Under the pieces are notes generated by a model that had not been told where the DNA came from, did no database searches, and worked only from the letters and a program-made list of their open reading frames with translations. The translations under genes were made by a program, and so were the position numbers. Below are positions 1 through 9,595 of a DNA stretch of 64,000 bases, piece by piece; the stretch's first letter is position 1, and each line of letters begins with the position of its first letter. The DNA comes from Chalara sp. BL73 (lineage: Eukaryota > Ascomycota > Leotiomycetes > Helotiales): NCBI GenBank assembly GCA_918026815.1, contig CAKJVC010000042.1, positions 310,001-374,000 of the forward strand. Reading direction: 5' to 3'.

Positions 1-514
1 AACCGCACTCCCGGTCTCGCGGATAAGGTTATGAGGCGCGTGAGGATTGGTAGATCCGGAGGGAAATATCTGTCATATTGTAAATAAGTCGCATCCAGAG
101 CATTTGGTTTAGCATAAAACATTGCAATACCTCATCTTTAATTGGAAATCTGATGCCTTTCTTGTGAAGCCGTATCCAGTTATCGACGCGTCGGTTGATG
201 TAAGACGTCATTTCAGTTGTAACAAAGATCTTCTTCATTTTCTTGCCTTTGTACGCATTGATAGAAGCAACTATATGACCTGGGTCACCATAGTCGAAAA
301 CAATATGCAAGTACTCTTCAGTTATAGAAGTCCCAATGTGGGTAACTTTTTCGACTTCGAGATGTTCCTGTCCACAAAAGCGTGCAATGAGTTGGGCTGC
401 GATGACGTCTTCATCGTTGGAGCGTTTTTTCCGATATCGAATCAGATATCGTCCAGGTTCTTGTTTTAATAGATTATTGCTGAGCTTCTGTTCGGGCATG
501 CTCAGAGTGGCCAT
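1..514 (-). CDS. Hypothetical protein, 3' end beyond the left edge
   Basis: I do not recognise this protein. It starts at 514 and reads 128 codons to 131. An intron from 130 to 70 fits well: the donor is GTATTG, the acceptor is GACAG, and it is 61 bp long in phase 0. Beyond it the frame stays open to base 1, so the gene most likely continues outside the window. Without the splice the frame would close at base 29 with a hydrophobic tail unlike the rest. The visible part is mixed-charge, with a Lys/Arg-rich stretch near residues 25-32 and no signal peptide or membrane segment. The length and the lack of stops support a real gene; its function is unknown. Confidence 0.5.
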
Positions 515-872
515 AGTGTAATAGAAGTATACGTGGAGAAAACCTGTGTTGGCAGCGGAAGATGTTAAGATTTGGGGATCTCGGTAGCTGACATATCTCT
601 GACTAAGCAGAGGACACTAGCGCGGAAGAGTTTTCTCGAGCAAATTACTAGTGATTGGTATTCTGTACCCATGTTATAGAGAGCCTGAATTGCATCACTA
701 ATACTTTCTGATTATTGTTCTGCATTCCGGAAGTTTTCTTTGTTTAGCTATCAAAGTGCTTGGCGAAACTCCTCCATTGTGTCCAACCACGTGATGCAAC
801 TAAACTAAACCCCCTGTCTTTTACGGGTAAACCATTTTCAACCAAACTACCGACTTCTACCGACTAAAACAT
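515..872. other. Intergenic, nothing recognised
   Basis: This AT-leaning stretch has no convincing reading frame or repeat. It would hold the promoter of the minus-strand gene at 514 and the 3' flank of the small gene at 873. Confidence 0.5.
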
Positions 873-1076
873 TCACTCCTCCGAAGTCTCTGATGCACTA
901 CTGTCTGAACTAGTAGGCGGGCTAGCATACGCGTGTATCTCGCATACTTCTTCTGAGTTAAAATCCAATCTCTCATCGTATGGAGCATTGGCACACGCTC
1001 CACTGCAGCCATTGGTTGGACACCGTTGAGGAGCGTCACATCCACAAGCAAAATGTTTTGTGAAAGATGAACACAT
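873..1076 (-). CDS. Small Cys-rich hypothetical protein
   Basis: This 67-residue minus-strand frame begins MCSSFTKHFACGC. It has several Cys pairs (CGC, CPTNGC, CANA) and an acidic Ser-rich tail. Pezizomycotina encode many short proteins that open with a similar Cys/His pattern (MC...H..CGH), whose function is unknown. I chose the ATG at 1076 because it matches that opening; a longer version would start at 1109. The protein may be a small zinc-binding protein, but the short length means that chance coding cannot be excluded. Confidence 0.4.
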   Translation of the reverse strand: MCSSFTKHFACGCDAPQRCPTNGCSGACANAPYDERLDFNSEEVCEIHAYASPPTSSDSSASETSEE

Positions 1077-1692
1077 GGTAACTAAAATGTGCTTAACTTT
1101 TGGTATCAATAGTAGAAAATCGGTAACGTAGGGTGCTTACGTGCTCTGAGGCTTAAGAAAGCTAAATCTGGATTGTTTGTTAACAAGCCCGAAATCAAGA
1201 CTTGGAAAGCAAGTTTGGAGTAGCCTCGAATATCACGCAGGACACAGCGCACTATTAAATACTGTCTATCTCACGCGAATACTATAGGGCCGCAAGGCTT
1301 CGGCTATTCAGGAAAGTCGGTTTAAAAAAGTGAGGCTTTCGTGGGGCGTTTATCGCGACCAGATATGCGACCCGCTTCAATCGAGAAACTCTACATCTAT
1401 CACTTGGTTCACCGAGTACCGTTTCTGACCCTTCTATCGTCGACTGACGTGGCAATCAAATAATGGGGCTCATTTGCTGGCGCAGTTGCAAGCCTGTAAG
1501 GAAGTGGTGAACGCAGTCATCGCGCAAACTGCTCGCCCACAGTAAGTATGTTTTGAGATGCTTTTCTTGGAAAGTGGAGTCCAAACCGAATATTCGACGT
1601 AACTTTGGCACTTTCTAGATTGTAGCCGCCAAGTCCTTTGCCTTGCCACATACACACACTTCTGCCTGCAAACGGATCGGGGCGAGCAACGG
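1077..1692. other. Intergenic, no gene recognised
   Basis: Open frames here are short and lack any family-like pattern. The only structured part of this region is the R2 repeat copy to its right. Confidence 0.45.
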
Positions 1693-1866
1693 CCACGATG
1701 AAGCCATTTGCAACTCCCTAACCTTGGGAACCGTGATTCCCAACCCCGCTGGTCCTCACCCCAACAACATTCTCTCTCGTTCCAATTGCTAATTCCACAC
1801 TCCCCGTAAATCGATACCCTCAAAGACCCCGACCCACAAACTTGTGTGATTGTGGGTGCCCGCTGC
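1693..1866. repeat. Dispersed repeat R2, copy 1
   Basis: About 170 bp resembles 27190-27362. Shared blocks include CGGCCACRATGAAG near the left end, the CAACRTTCTCTCTCGT block in the middle and TTGTGTGATTGTGNGTGCCC at the right. The two copies differ by many substitutions and small indels, so the element is old. A 137-codon minus-strand frame (1470-1883) runs through it but has no family features. Confidence 0.6.
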
Positions 1867-2297
1867 TGCAAGCTAACTCCCACAGTGCCTGAAATCTTAT
1901 TTTACGGGGTTCTGACTGACCTCACTGCCTCCAAGTATGTTGTGGACCAGGAGTTTGTACCTATAGGGCTGTCCCGCGACGCAATCAACTCAGCCTCAAG
2001 GGCAGCAGGTCCAACCGTCACCCTGACTCAATTCTGTCGATGACACCGCACAATCTCAAAGTATGCTCACAAGCAGGAAAAATTTTGTAGCCAAACGTTA
2101 AATATATAACTTTCAAGATCTGTAATACGGTAGGCTCGTCCAACGCAAAAATTTTACCATACTTCGCCACACCTCAGCGATCCCCTTCCTGCGCGGTAGG
2201 TGAACATGTGTGGGCTGCTGCTGGTATTTTCGGGGCATTCTTGGTATACCTAGAGTGCCTTGGCTGTGCCTGTACCATCATCCAATCTCGACTGTTT
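1867..2297. other. Intergenic, nothing recognised
   Basis: A 65-codon plus-strand frame (1846-2043) begins inside the R2 repeat and has no recognisable motif. I treat the stretch as non-coding. Confidence 0.4.
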
Positions 2298-3224
2298 TCA
2301 ACCGAGACGGCACCCACTTGTGTTGAGAGCAGGCTCTTCAGAGTTCTGGCATACTGTAGAGATATCCGTGCGCGAATCACAATTGTACTCAGAACACAAG
2401 ATAGAACGTATGCTCCTAAGATAATCTAGATAATGTTTCAGCCCTCTCGTAGCAGCAGACTTGTATTCCACTTGCGGCACAGGTAGATGCGCTACGATAT
2501 TGTCTTCGATATGTGCTTCTTCTGACAGTCGCCTCCATTCTTCGAGGGCCCTTTCCAGCTCGGCCGTAGATACGAAGTTGGTATTCAAAGACACCTCTAG
2601 TTCGTCTTGGCGCTGAGATGTTTCCGAAGAGATGGCCTCGTAATTATAGCAGGTATTTGCAACATCAATTGGCTCCATAAGTAGGATGTCTCCCTGGTCG
2701 TCACCTTCTCGATCGAAATGGCCGAGTACAACTGTAAGATTTTTGACATTGCCAAAAAGAAAGAGGATGTTAGCTAACTTAGAAGGCGTCGCAGTATTCA
2801 TTATCTGGTCCGGGTCCGGATCTAACAACACCGCAAGATTTTGAACGCGCTTGAGATTTGCAGAATCATAGAGCCACCCTAATTCATCCATAGTAGTGCC
2901 GTACCAATCGCCGTCGGAGATCAGAGCGAACGCGTCGAAGCGGAGATACAAAGTATCTCTCTGGAGGTCGAAGTATGTTTCTGGGATCGAACCCGCAGGG
3001 GAAAAGCTTGGGATATAGAATTTCGAAGAGACACTAAAGGACTCTCGGCATGCAAGCAGCACAGATGGGGTCTTGGTGTCTGACGTCACCCCCATTATAT
3101 CATATCCAGGTCTGCTCTTTCTCAACTCCTTTTGTCTGATACTGATAACTCTTGGATCAGGTAGTGCGGCCTCCCAGATCTTCAGCCGGAGTTCAGCCGG
3201 CAGTTGACTGAATATCGTGAACAT
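2298..3224 (-). CDS. 2EXR-domain protein
   Basis: This is a 308-residue protein whose first 35 residues carry the 2EXR signature: F..LPAELRLKIWE, then ALPDPRVI. It is followed by the usual LLACRES and YFD..RDTLYLR blocks near residues 57-100. The 2EXR family is large and fungus-specific, of unknown biochemical role, and often found in accessory regions. The tail (about residues 190-308) is charged and diverges from the core. The start at 3224 overlaps the stop codon of an 18-codon upstream frame (3280-3224), so either a short uORF or a one-base shift separates a longer N-terminus. No intron is needed. Family assignment is firm; intactness of the 5' end is less so. Confidence 0.8.
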   Translation of the reverse strand: MFTIFSQLPAELRLKIWEAALPDPRVISIRQKELRKSRPGYDIMGVTSDTKTPSVLLACRESFSVSSKFYIPSFSPAGSIPETYFDLQRDTLYLRFDAFALISDGDWYGTTMDELGWLYDSANLKRVQNLAVLLDPDPDQIMNTATPSKLANILFLFGNVKNLTVVLGHFDREGDDQGDILLMEPIDVANTCYNYEAISSETSQRQDELEVSLNTNFVSTAELERALEEWRRLSEEAHIEDNIVAHLPVPQVEYKSAATRGLKHYLDYLRSIRSILCSEYNCDSRTDISTVCQNSEEPALNTSGCRLG

Positions 3225-3840
3225 CAGGCCGTGTGAGGTCGTGCTTGCGGGGTCGTGGTGGCTGGAACAGCCGAAGTCATTTGGAGGATCGTGTGGCAGA
3301 AGCGAACTGGTGAGGTTTGGATTAGTTAAGGCTTGAGAAGAGATTGGATTCTTACGGGCTTATCTTTCGATAGACTCTGAGTGCATAAGTTTGAAATACC
3401 TCGAGAACAAGGCGTAAATCAATGGATGGTATCTCGGGGAACTACAGTACAACGTAGAGGATGGAATTCAGAGTAAGATTGTCAATACAATCCTCGGTAG
3501 AAGCTCAATTCTCTCACATGATACCATAAAATAGGAACTAATCATAAGGAGTTAGTGCCCCTTGAAATTGTGGATCCAGATAAGCATTTTGTGTCTCCCC
3601 CTTCCCTGGATAAACTTGGCAAGCAGAGCTACTTCATGTCTTTAAAGCTTAGGGGCATTATTCTTTTTCAATAGAAGCTCGATTGTCCCAAAATTTAGAG
3701 CGGCGATCAATGGCATTAACGAAACGATCAACAGTATGATTTTTCTTGTTGCAGATTGGTTTCCTAGGGCAGAATAGCTGAAAAATAGTGCTTAAACTGT
3801 AGATTCGTCTCGCGACAGGGTGCATCTCTTGACCCAGGGA
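3225..3840. other. Intergenic with upstream frame of the 2EXR gene
   Basis: Bases 3224-3280 hold an 18-codon minus-strand frame whose TGA overlaps the ATG of the 2EXR gene (TGATG). I see nothing else definable. Confidence 0.4.
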
Positions 3841-4070
3841 CGGACGTTACCTCGGTAATAATGGGAACGGAAAGTGTTCTCGCATATGATTGGTTTAATG
3901 TACCAGCTCACTATCAATAACCACCGTTGTCAAATAACTTATAAAAGTACCAATCCAATAATCCAGGTCTGGAATAGTTAACTTAAAACACCAACAATCT
4001 ATTTTTAAATAGCGGCAAAGCATTTTGCACAACGTTGTCCTTTTCACGATAGATGACTCCAATATCAGTA
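3841..4070 (+). repeat. Dispersed repeat R1, partial copy a
   Basis: This stretch matches the middle of the R1 family. It shares TTACCTCGGTAATAATGGGA, the AAAGTGTTCTCGC..ATGATTGGTT block, AATCCAGGTCTGGAA and CTATTTTTAAATAG..GCATTTTGCACAACGTT with the copies at 27.9 and 9.0 kb. The left third and the end are missing or too diverged to follow. Confidence 0.6.
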
Positions 4071-4548
4071 TCAAACATTTCGGCATCCCTGGCGGCCGAA
4101 ATGCACGCCAAAGATGGCAGGTAATGTTAAACTAAGTTAATCGAACAGCAAAGTACCACAATGCATCAAATAACACGTAGGCTCTGCTCATTCCCGAGCC
4201 GGTTTTCCGCCACGCAGGGATGGATGTTACAACCATGGCATTTTCTTACCGCAAACCGAGTCTCTGTAAACAAATAGCTAAAGAATAATAGCAAACTGAT
4301 TATATTTTATATATTTATCTACTAGAGATTTGAGAGCCCAAATGATAAAGTCGTCTTGGATGTATAGTTTTTCCACCATCTTCCTATAAATCCGGTGATA
4401 AAGGAGATTAATCAATAATGGATGCGATTGTATTAGAAAAAGAAGAAGTAGTGTTAGTATTGAAGTTCGGTGCCGTTGTATTGTCTACGTTTTGTGACGG
4501 GGTCAATAGTGTTGTTGGCTGGGATGGATTTTAGTTGTTTTAAAAAAG
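4071..4548. other. Intergenic, nothing recognised
   Basis: The sequence is AT-rich and no gene or repeat was recognised. It contains the 3' flank of the transthyretin-like gene. Confidence 0.4.
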
Positions 4549-4986
4549 CTAATACATGTTTGAACTCACAGGTATGGGATATACAGAATCTGAAAAGGCT
4601 GTTGGAGCGGAAGGAGTGAAGCGTTGCATGACACGATAGTCATATTTTCCTATTTCAATATTCATGTGGAAATTTTCACCACTTTCCGCGTAGAAGTTCA
4701 CTTCTATCAACGGCCAAGAAGTATTGTTTCCAAAATACCGACCGCTCTCAAACTGAACTTGCCAACCACACTTCCTATTTATCATTTCTTTTCGTAGATA
4801 ATGACCGAGCCCTTCTATGCCACAAAAGCCCCAGGAACGTATTTGTCCATTGGAGTCGGTGTAGGAAGAATATACATGGCCACTCTGATTTAACGGACGA
4901 AGGAGCACTTGCATCCCGGCAGCAGGCTTTTGTGTCTGAGCATCAATAATTTGACAAGTTATTATTGTTCTCATCGTTGAAGGCAT
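4549..4986 (-). CDS. Transthyretin/HIUase-like domain protein, probably non-catalytic
   Basis: The 145-residue product has the opening strand of the transthyretin-like fold (TIITCQIIDAQTQKPAAGM, residues 7-25), then SYTDSNGQIRSW, then PLIEVNFYAESGENFHMNI. This order matches 5-hydroxyisourate hydrolase (HIUase), the second step of urate breakdown to allantoin. Two hallmarks are missing: the His of the HVLD motif is Gln12 here, and the terminal YRGS motif is replaced by a longer unrelated tail. HIUases are about 110-120 residues, so this protein is longer. Enzymatic activity is therefore unlikely by family rules. A binding or structural role is only a guess. Confidence 0.6.
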   Translation of the reverse strand: MPSTMRTIITCQIIDAQTQKPAAGMQVLLRPLNQSGHVYSSYTDSNGQIRSWGFCGIEGLGHYLRKEMINRKCGWQVQFESGRYFGNNTSWPLIEVNFYAESGENFHMNIEIGKYDYRVMQRFTPSAPTAFSDSVYPIPVSSNMY

Positions 4987-5035
4987 AATCGTACTAGAAA
5001 GGCAGGAAGACGACTAAATTTGAAGTTACTCAAAA

Positions 5036-5311
5036 ATGGAGAAGAAAGCTTCCGAGGTGGTCAACAATTCGGTTCTTAAGAAGGATCTAAAATTAGGCCA
5101 AGAAGTAGAAAGTGAAAAGTTGAAATCAAAGAACCCACATCTTGATTTAAAGATTCGCTTCACGGGTTCAATGCACATGTCCGAGATGTATGAACTGCTC
5201 ATCCAAAAACCTAACTTCTATCCCAGCTGGGAGAAGACGAATCCCTTGTTTCTGTCGATAGCGTCGGAGGAAAAATATGGTCCCTTGTCAATAGCCGCAA
5301 AGGTGGAATAG
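5036..5311 (+). CDS. Small hypothetical protein
   Basis: This 91-residue frame is Lys/Glu-rich in its first 30 residues, then FTGSMHMSEMYELL and a Trp/Pro stretch. I recognise no family. It diverges from the transthyretin-like gene with only 49 bases between the two starts, very short for two fungal promoters. It ends about 15 bases before an inverted R1 copy, so it may be the 5' part of a longer gene cut by that repeat. Confidence 0.35.
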   Translation: MEKKASEVVNNSVLKKDLKLGQEVESEKLKSKNPHLDLKIRFTGSMHMSEMYELLIQKPNFYPSWEKTNPLFLSIASEEKYGPLSIAAKVE

Positions 5312-5325
5312 AATATTGGTATCTT

Positions 5326-5625
5326 GAGGATCCGAAAACAGAACATCTCAAATCGTAAATTCTAGTTCTGGATTTTAGATTAATGCTTTTATATTTAAGA
5401 ACAAGTAGTTATGAAGTGCGTTTCCAGAAAGCTGTTCTGGGATGGTGATCTAATGCATTGAACCAATCATAAGCGAGGACAATGCTTCACACATTCTGAG
5501 CCCAGGCGGCCGGAGAGGTAGACACTGCCTCTCTGGTGATGCTGCGTATACTCGTCCACACCCAGAGTCGACGAAGACAGCTTATGCTTGTAGGTTCAAA
5601 TAGAACGGATACATTGGAGGAGGCA
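5326..5625 (-). repeat. Dispersed repeat R1, inverted copy b
   Basis: The reverse complement matches R1 copies c and d. It contains the GATCCGAAAACAGAACATCTC block, TTCCAGAAAGCTGTTCTGGG, CCAATCATAAGCGAG, CACACATTCTGAGCCCA and the GACGAAGACAGCTT..GCTTGTAGGTTC end, all read on the plus strand here. It lacks the hairpin centre seen in copies c and d. Confidence 0.7.
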
Positions 5626-5863
5626 ATAAGGCATACGGACAATGTAGGAGCGTGAGAACACCCATAAGTTCGCCTTGCAGCTGTCTATTATATGTTAATT
5701 AGAATCCCACCATTTGGTTTGAGATAACCATAAGATAGAGGAAGAGGATAATGACCTTGTAGAACAAAATACGCTTGGTACCACGCGACTCCCAATCCAA
5801 AACCGAAATGATGTTCATGTCTTTGTTCACCATGAGATTGAAAGGTTCGATTATAGTCGCGAT

Positions 5864-6139
5864 CTACCCAGTTCTGAGCATACGGAAAATGTAACTATTA
5901 ATGATATAAACCATCTTCCCCTTGGCCTTTCTCCCACACATTACTTCGTCCTTCCGCAAATGCATTGCCAGCGATTGTAACAGCATCTCACCGTAATCAT
6001 CTGCGCATTTCAGAACACCACCCTCCCCGTAGAAGGAATCTAGTATTCGTAAAGGTCGCAGACCTTCTAACTCTTGCACGTTCATGTCGATAGTGATTAT
6101 TCTCTTACGGACTTCGAACTTGCCTTGATGACTTGTCAA
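5864..6139 (-). CDS. Hypothetical short frame
   Basis: This 91-codon frame contains LRPLRILDSFYGEGG and a basic C-terminal third. I do not recognise a family. Codon order looks protein-like, but the flanks hold repeat R1 and featureless DNA. It may be a fragment of a larger lost gene. A weakly similar F-YGE-G pattern occurs in the fragment near 37.2 kb. Confidence 0.25.
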   Translation of the reverse strand: MTSHQGKFEVRKRIITIDMNVQELEGLRPLRILDSFYGEGGVLKCADDYGEMLLQSLAMHLRKDEVMCGRKAKGKMVYIINSYIFRMLRTG

Positions 6140-6873
6140 ACGACCAATTAAAGGAAATTCGGGTCTGCGTAGCCGGGGATAGATGTCGGCCAGTGTGTGC
6201 AGGTCTGGCCTGGCTCTTGTGGTTCTAGTTACTTAAGCACTTTCGTGTAAATAAGTAACAAAGTATATGTAAATTAAATGACCGTTTTTGTACATCCAAA
6301 TTCTCCGCTGATTTCTGAGCAAGCTTCCGCATACTAGTATAACCAGGAAGGCCACATGACTCACACTTCCTCTGTTTAGGCCCTTCTACGTTTTGTACTA
6401 TGTCTTGTACTATTTCGAGGTGCTCCTTTGCTAATTAGATGTAGGGGTTCAAGAATTAGAGGCTTTAGCTCTTGTTGAAACCGATTCCACCACCAGTGTA
6501 GGTGAATATCGTCGGCCTATACTGCAGTTATCTTACCCCCCGATATAATCAAGAAGTGTGAGCAAGGCAGATTCGGCGGAGGAGGGGGGCAAATTCGAGG
6601 TTTTATTCGCACTTGGCCACGATCCACAGGAATCAATGGTCAGGCGACCGGGAATTCGAGAATGAGGTGTTGGACAGATGAGCGCTCTCTAAAACGACGA
6701 GGCAGACTTTGCACCGTCAATCCAAGCACTTTGAAAGTATAAAGAGCACCCTCCACCCCCCCCTCCAGCTAGGTTTTCTTTTTCACACTCCACACGCATT
6801 ACCATATAATCACTACAGTCACCACACTAACCAGAACCTCGACACTACTTTATCTATCTGCTTGCCTATCAAG
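6140..6873. other. Intergenic, nothing recognised
   Basis: The stretch is AT-rich. A pyrimidine-rich segment at about 6750-6870 precedes the ATG at 6874 and looks like a former promoter and 5' UTR. Confidence 0.4.
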
Positions 6874-7944
6874 ATGAGCGCACCACCTTTAAATGAGGCA
6901 GCACCTATTTCAGACGGCGCCTCTTTCTGCGTGCTGACAAGTTAGAATCCTGTTGAGGCAATTTCTCATGTTGTAGAGACTACGCCGGAAACAAGGGAAA
7001 GCGTGTCATCTCCCCAGAATAAGTTAGTCAATCTTGTTACGGAAGGCACCTAGAGAACGGCAATAACCATGTTTAGAAACAGTATGCAAAGTATGGGGGC
7101 GTCTATACCTCCAGGTGGCGGGTTCCAGGTCGCTACTGATCTGGTAAGTGATGCATTCGATTCACTACTCCGATTCCTGATAGTCACGCAAGGACTCGGC
7201 ACAAGCTTTATATATTGGTGAAGATGGTCGATTAACTCTGCTTCGTGGTAAGTTTTGTGAATGTACTACGCTGAATTCTGCTGATCCAAGAGAAATCCAT
7301 ACTATGTTTCAAACAATGGCAGCAGCCCCGTCTTCCGGCTCTAGTGCCAGCATTCCGCAGGAAACTCTGAGGCTTCTGCTTATTATATTGCGAACTTTGA
7401 TTCGTTAGTAAGATCTTCAATTGGTCATCCCCCGGCTCACTTCTTACCTTAGAATTCATTGGTGAGCTCCAAGCAAATAATAGCCAACTACGTATAAGCT
7501 ATGCACAGTTACAAGCTACCCAGGAGAATCAACAAGCCGGAGAACGACAAACGGAAGGCAAGTCAACTATCCACTGCCCCTTTGTTCCCTAGATAACAAG
7601 ATATAAAGCTCGCATAGACTCACTCCAGAGGGAAGTTGAATTGCTTAAAGGTATGGAAGCCGAGCGTATTTGACAATCTGCTCAGATTGGCGCTGACACA
7701 ATTCAGACGCCAAGAGTAAACTGGAATGTGAGCTCTAACATACTTATTGGATTTATTTGTTCGTTAATATGGTTTAGTTAAAAACGATGGTTTGAAAAGA
7801 GACATCCGCGAGGTGGAGCGATCATACGCGAATATCAAAGCACAAAAGGACAGTTTGAAGGCAGAACTTGATAAGCTAAAGCTTGGAGCAACTTCGGATT
7901 CTGGCATAAATAGTTCAAGTGAGAAGCGTAGACGTTTAGAATGA
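6874..7944 (+). pseudogene. Broken multi-exon coiled-coil protein gene
   Basis: The frame opens MSAPPLNEAAPISDGASF at 6874. It meets in-frame TAG codons at about 6943 and 7051, yet stays protein-like between and after them (FRNSMQSMGASIPPGGGF). A canonical GTAAGT donor follows near 7144. Further exon-like blocks then appear, separated by intron-like gaps: DSAQALYIGEDGRL, FIGELQANNSQLR, YKARIDSLQREVELLK, and a last block LKRDIREVERSYANIKAQ to SSEKRRRLE with a stop at 7942. The second half has the heptad pattern and charge of a coiled coil. Both stops could be C-to-T or G-to-A changes (CAG or TGG to TAG). I call it a pseudogene of an unrecognised coiled-coil family. Confidence 0.5.
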
Positions 7945-8329
7945 ATTAAGGGATCTTTTTGATGAAAAGTAATTACCTAGCAATGGTTCCTTTGACGAGG
8001 GTTGGATATTCAATCTACATTCTGAAGTGAGCTGTATTCATTATTGACTAAAATGTGTGACATGCATATCCAGGCATCGAGAAGACTTTGAAATTAGTCT
8101 GCACTGTAAGTGTGGATTCCTATCAGCATCTTCCTCTACTTATGGCGGACGTGTTTAGAGAGAAGAACCAGATGGCGCGCAGGACGTTGGCGATAGGGGT
8201 ATCCCTTAAACCGCCAATGCGACGGGAGTAGCCTAAAAAGTGGACCTGGAGCCAATCAGAGGTCGTATTTCAGGTCAATTTCATTGAAATCTACTTTCTA
8301 TTCCTTTTATGTGTGCAAATGCTGTTCAA

Positions 8330-8726
8330 CGCTGGGGCTGAGTGGTGAAGAATATGGCAATGCGATGCGGGCGGAGGTCATGGCAACGCGCTGTGTGCTG
8401 CTTCTTATAGAGGACATCAGGAGGTTGTGAAAATCCTGCTGGATGCTGGCGCCGACGTTGATTTGCAAAAAGGGTGGGACGGCAACGCGCTTCAGGCTGC
8501 TTTATATAAAGGACATAAAAAAATTGTACAAATGCTGCTGGATGCTAACGCCGAAGTTGATGCTCAGGGCGGACAGTACGGCAACGCATTTCAGGCTGCT
8601 TTTATGGAAGGACACCAAGAGATTGTGCAGATGCTGCTTAATGCTAGCGTGGATATTAATGCCCAAGGCGGGGATCACAATAACGTAAACAAGTCATTAC
8701 GTACCTGGAAACCCTCCAAAAGATAA
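8330..8726 (+). pseudogene. Ankyrin-repeat fragment
   Basis: From about 8366 the frame reads three ankyrin units of 33 residues. Their consensus is GNALQAA..KGHQEIVQMLLDAGADVDAQGG, the type common at the C-terminus of fungal NACHT/STAND proteins. A first unit lies out of frame near 8330-8365 (AGAEW then a stop), so an indel separates it. The frame ends at 8726 without a proper terminus. No NACHT domain precedes it directly. I read it as the tail of a deleted NLR-like gene, consistent with the NACHT scrap at 10.8 kb. Confidence 0.65.
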
Positions 8727-8825
8727 ATGAAGCAAAGAGCTCACCATATGCACGTATACAACGGCTAGAGGAGGTATATCGTCATCGCAGATCATTACGT
8801 GTAGTGTATCTCTCTCTGAGCTATT

Positions 8826-9595
8826 CGCAGGATTCGAACTTACCAGCACAAGCTGTCTTTTTCGACTCTGGTCGTGAGAAGAGTATATACAGCAGGTGCT
8901 CACCAGAAAGGCTGTGTCAGCAACCTCTCTGGCTGACTGGGCTCAGAATGTGTGAAGCATTTCAATATCCTAGGATACCGAAATGCACAGCCGAAGAGAA
9001 ACTAACCAATGACATACCTCGGTAATGATCGGAGTAAAGGGTGTTCTCGCTTATAATTGGTTCAATGCATCAGAACAGCTTTCTGGAAACGCACTTCATC
9101 ACTGCTTGTTCTCAAATATGAAGGCATCAATCTAAAAATCCAGATCTGGAAATTAGGATTTGAGATGATCTGTTTTCGGATCTTCGATATACTAACATTC
9201 TATTTTTAGATATCTACAACGCATTTTGCACAAACGTTTACGATTTGATTGGAGACTGACCATTGCGAAATGCATGGTTAAGCGCGCTTCCGGAAGACTG
9301 TTCCGGGATGAGACCTCCAGTAGTGACCGATTATTGGCAAACAATGATTCCCAAATCTGAGAACAGCGCTTTTCAATTCACGAAGCATCAATCTGGATTA
9401 TTTGTTTGTAGTACACTCGACCCCTCTATCAGCCGAGCCGACATTCCTGCCTTGGGGCCTCAGGCCATAATACTTCGGGTAGGCGGGGAAGATGCTGTGA
9501 TTGGTAGCGGTCAGCTTCAAAGATTTCGAGAAAGCGGCATCGCAATCTCGGTTACCGGATCAACAATCGCCAATCACTCGCTGTAGCCGCAAGCC
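8826..9595 (+). repeat. Dispersed repeat R1, long copy c
   Basis: About 770 bp aligns along its length with 27724-28530 in the same orientation. It begins GCAGGATTCGAACTTAC and contains a 30-bp hairpin (8957-8986) with TATCCTAGGATA at its centre. It continues through ACATACCTCGGTAAT, AATCCAGATCTGGAA and CGAAATGCATGGTTAAGCGC, and ends near CGGCATCGCAATCTCGG. Reading frames inside are short and lack family traits. There are no clear terminal inverted repeats or target-site duplications. The class is unknown. Confidence 0.75.

Noticed and set aside
1470..1883. 137-codon minus-strand frame with many Cys and Trp
   Set aside because: It spans the R2 repeat, has odd composition (many Arg, Trp, Cys, as in antisense frames) and no family pattern.
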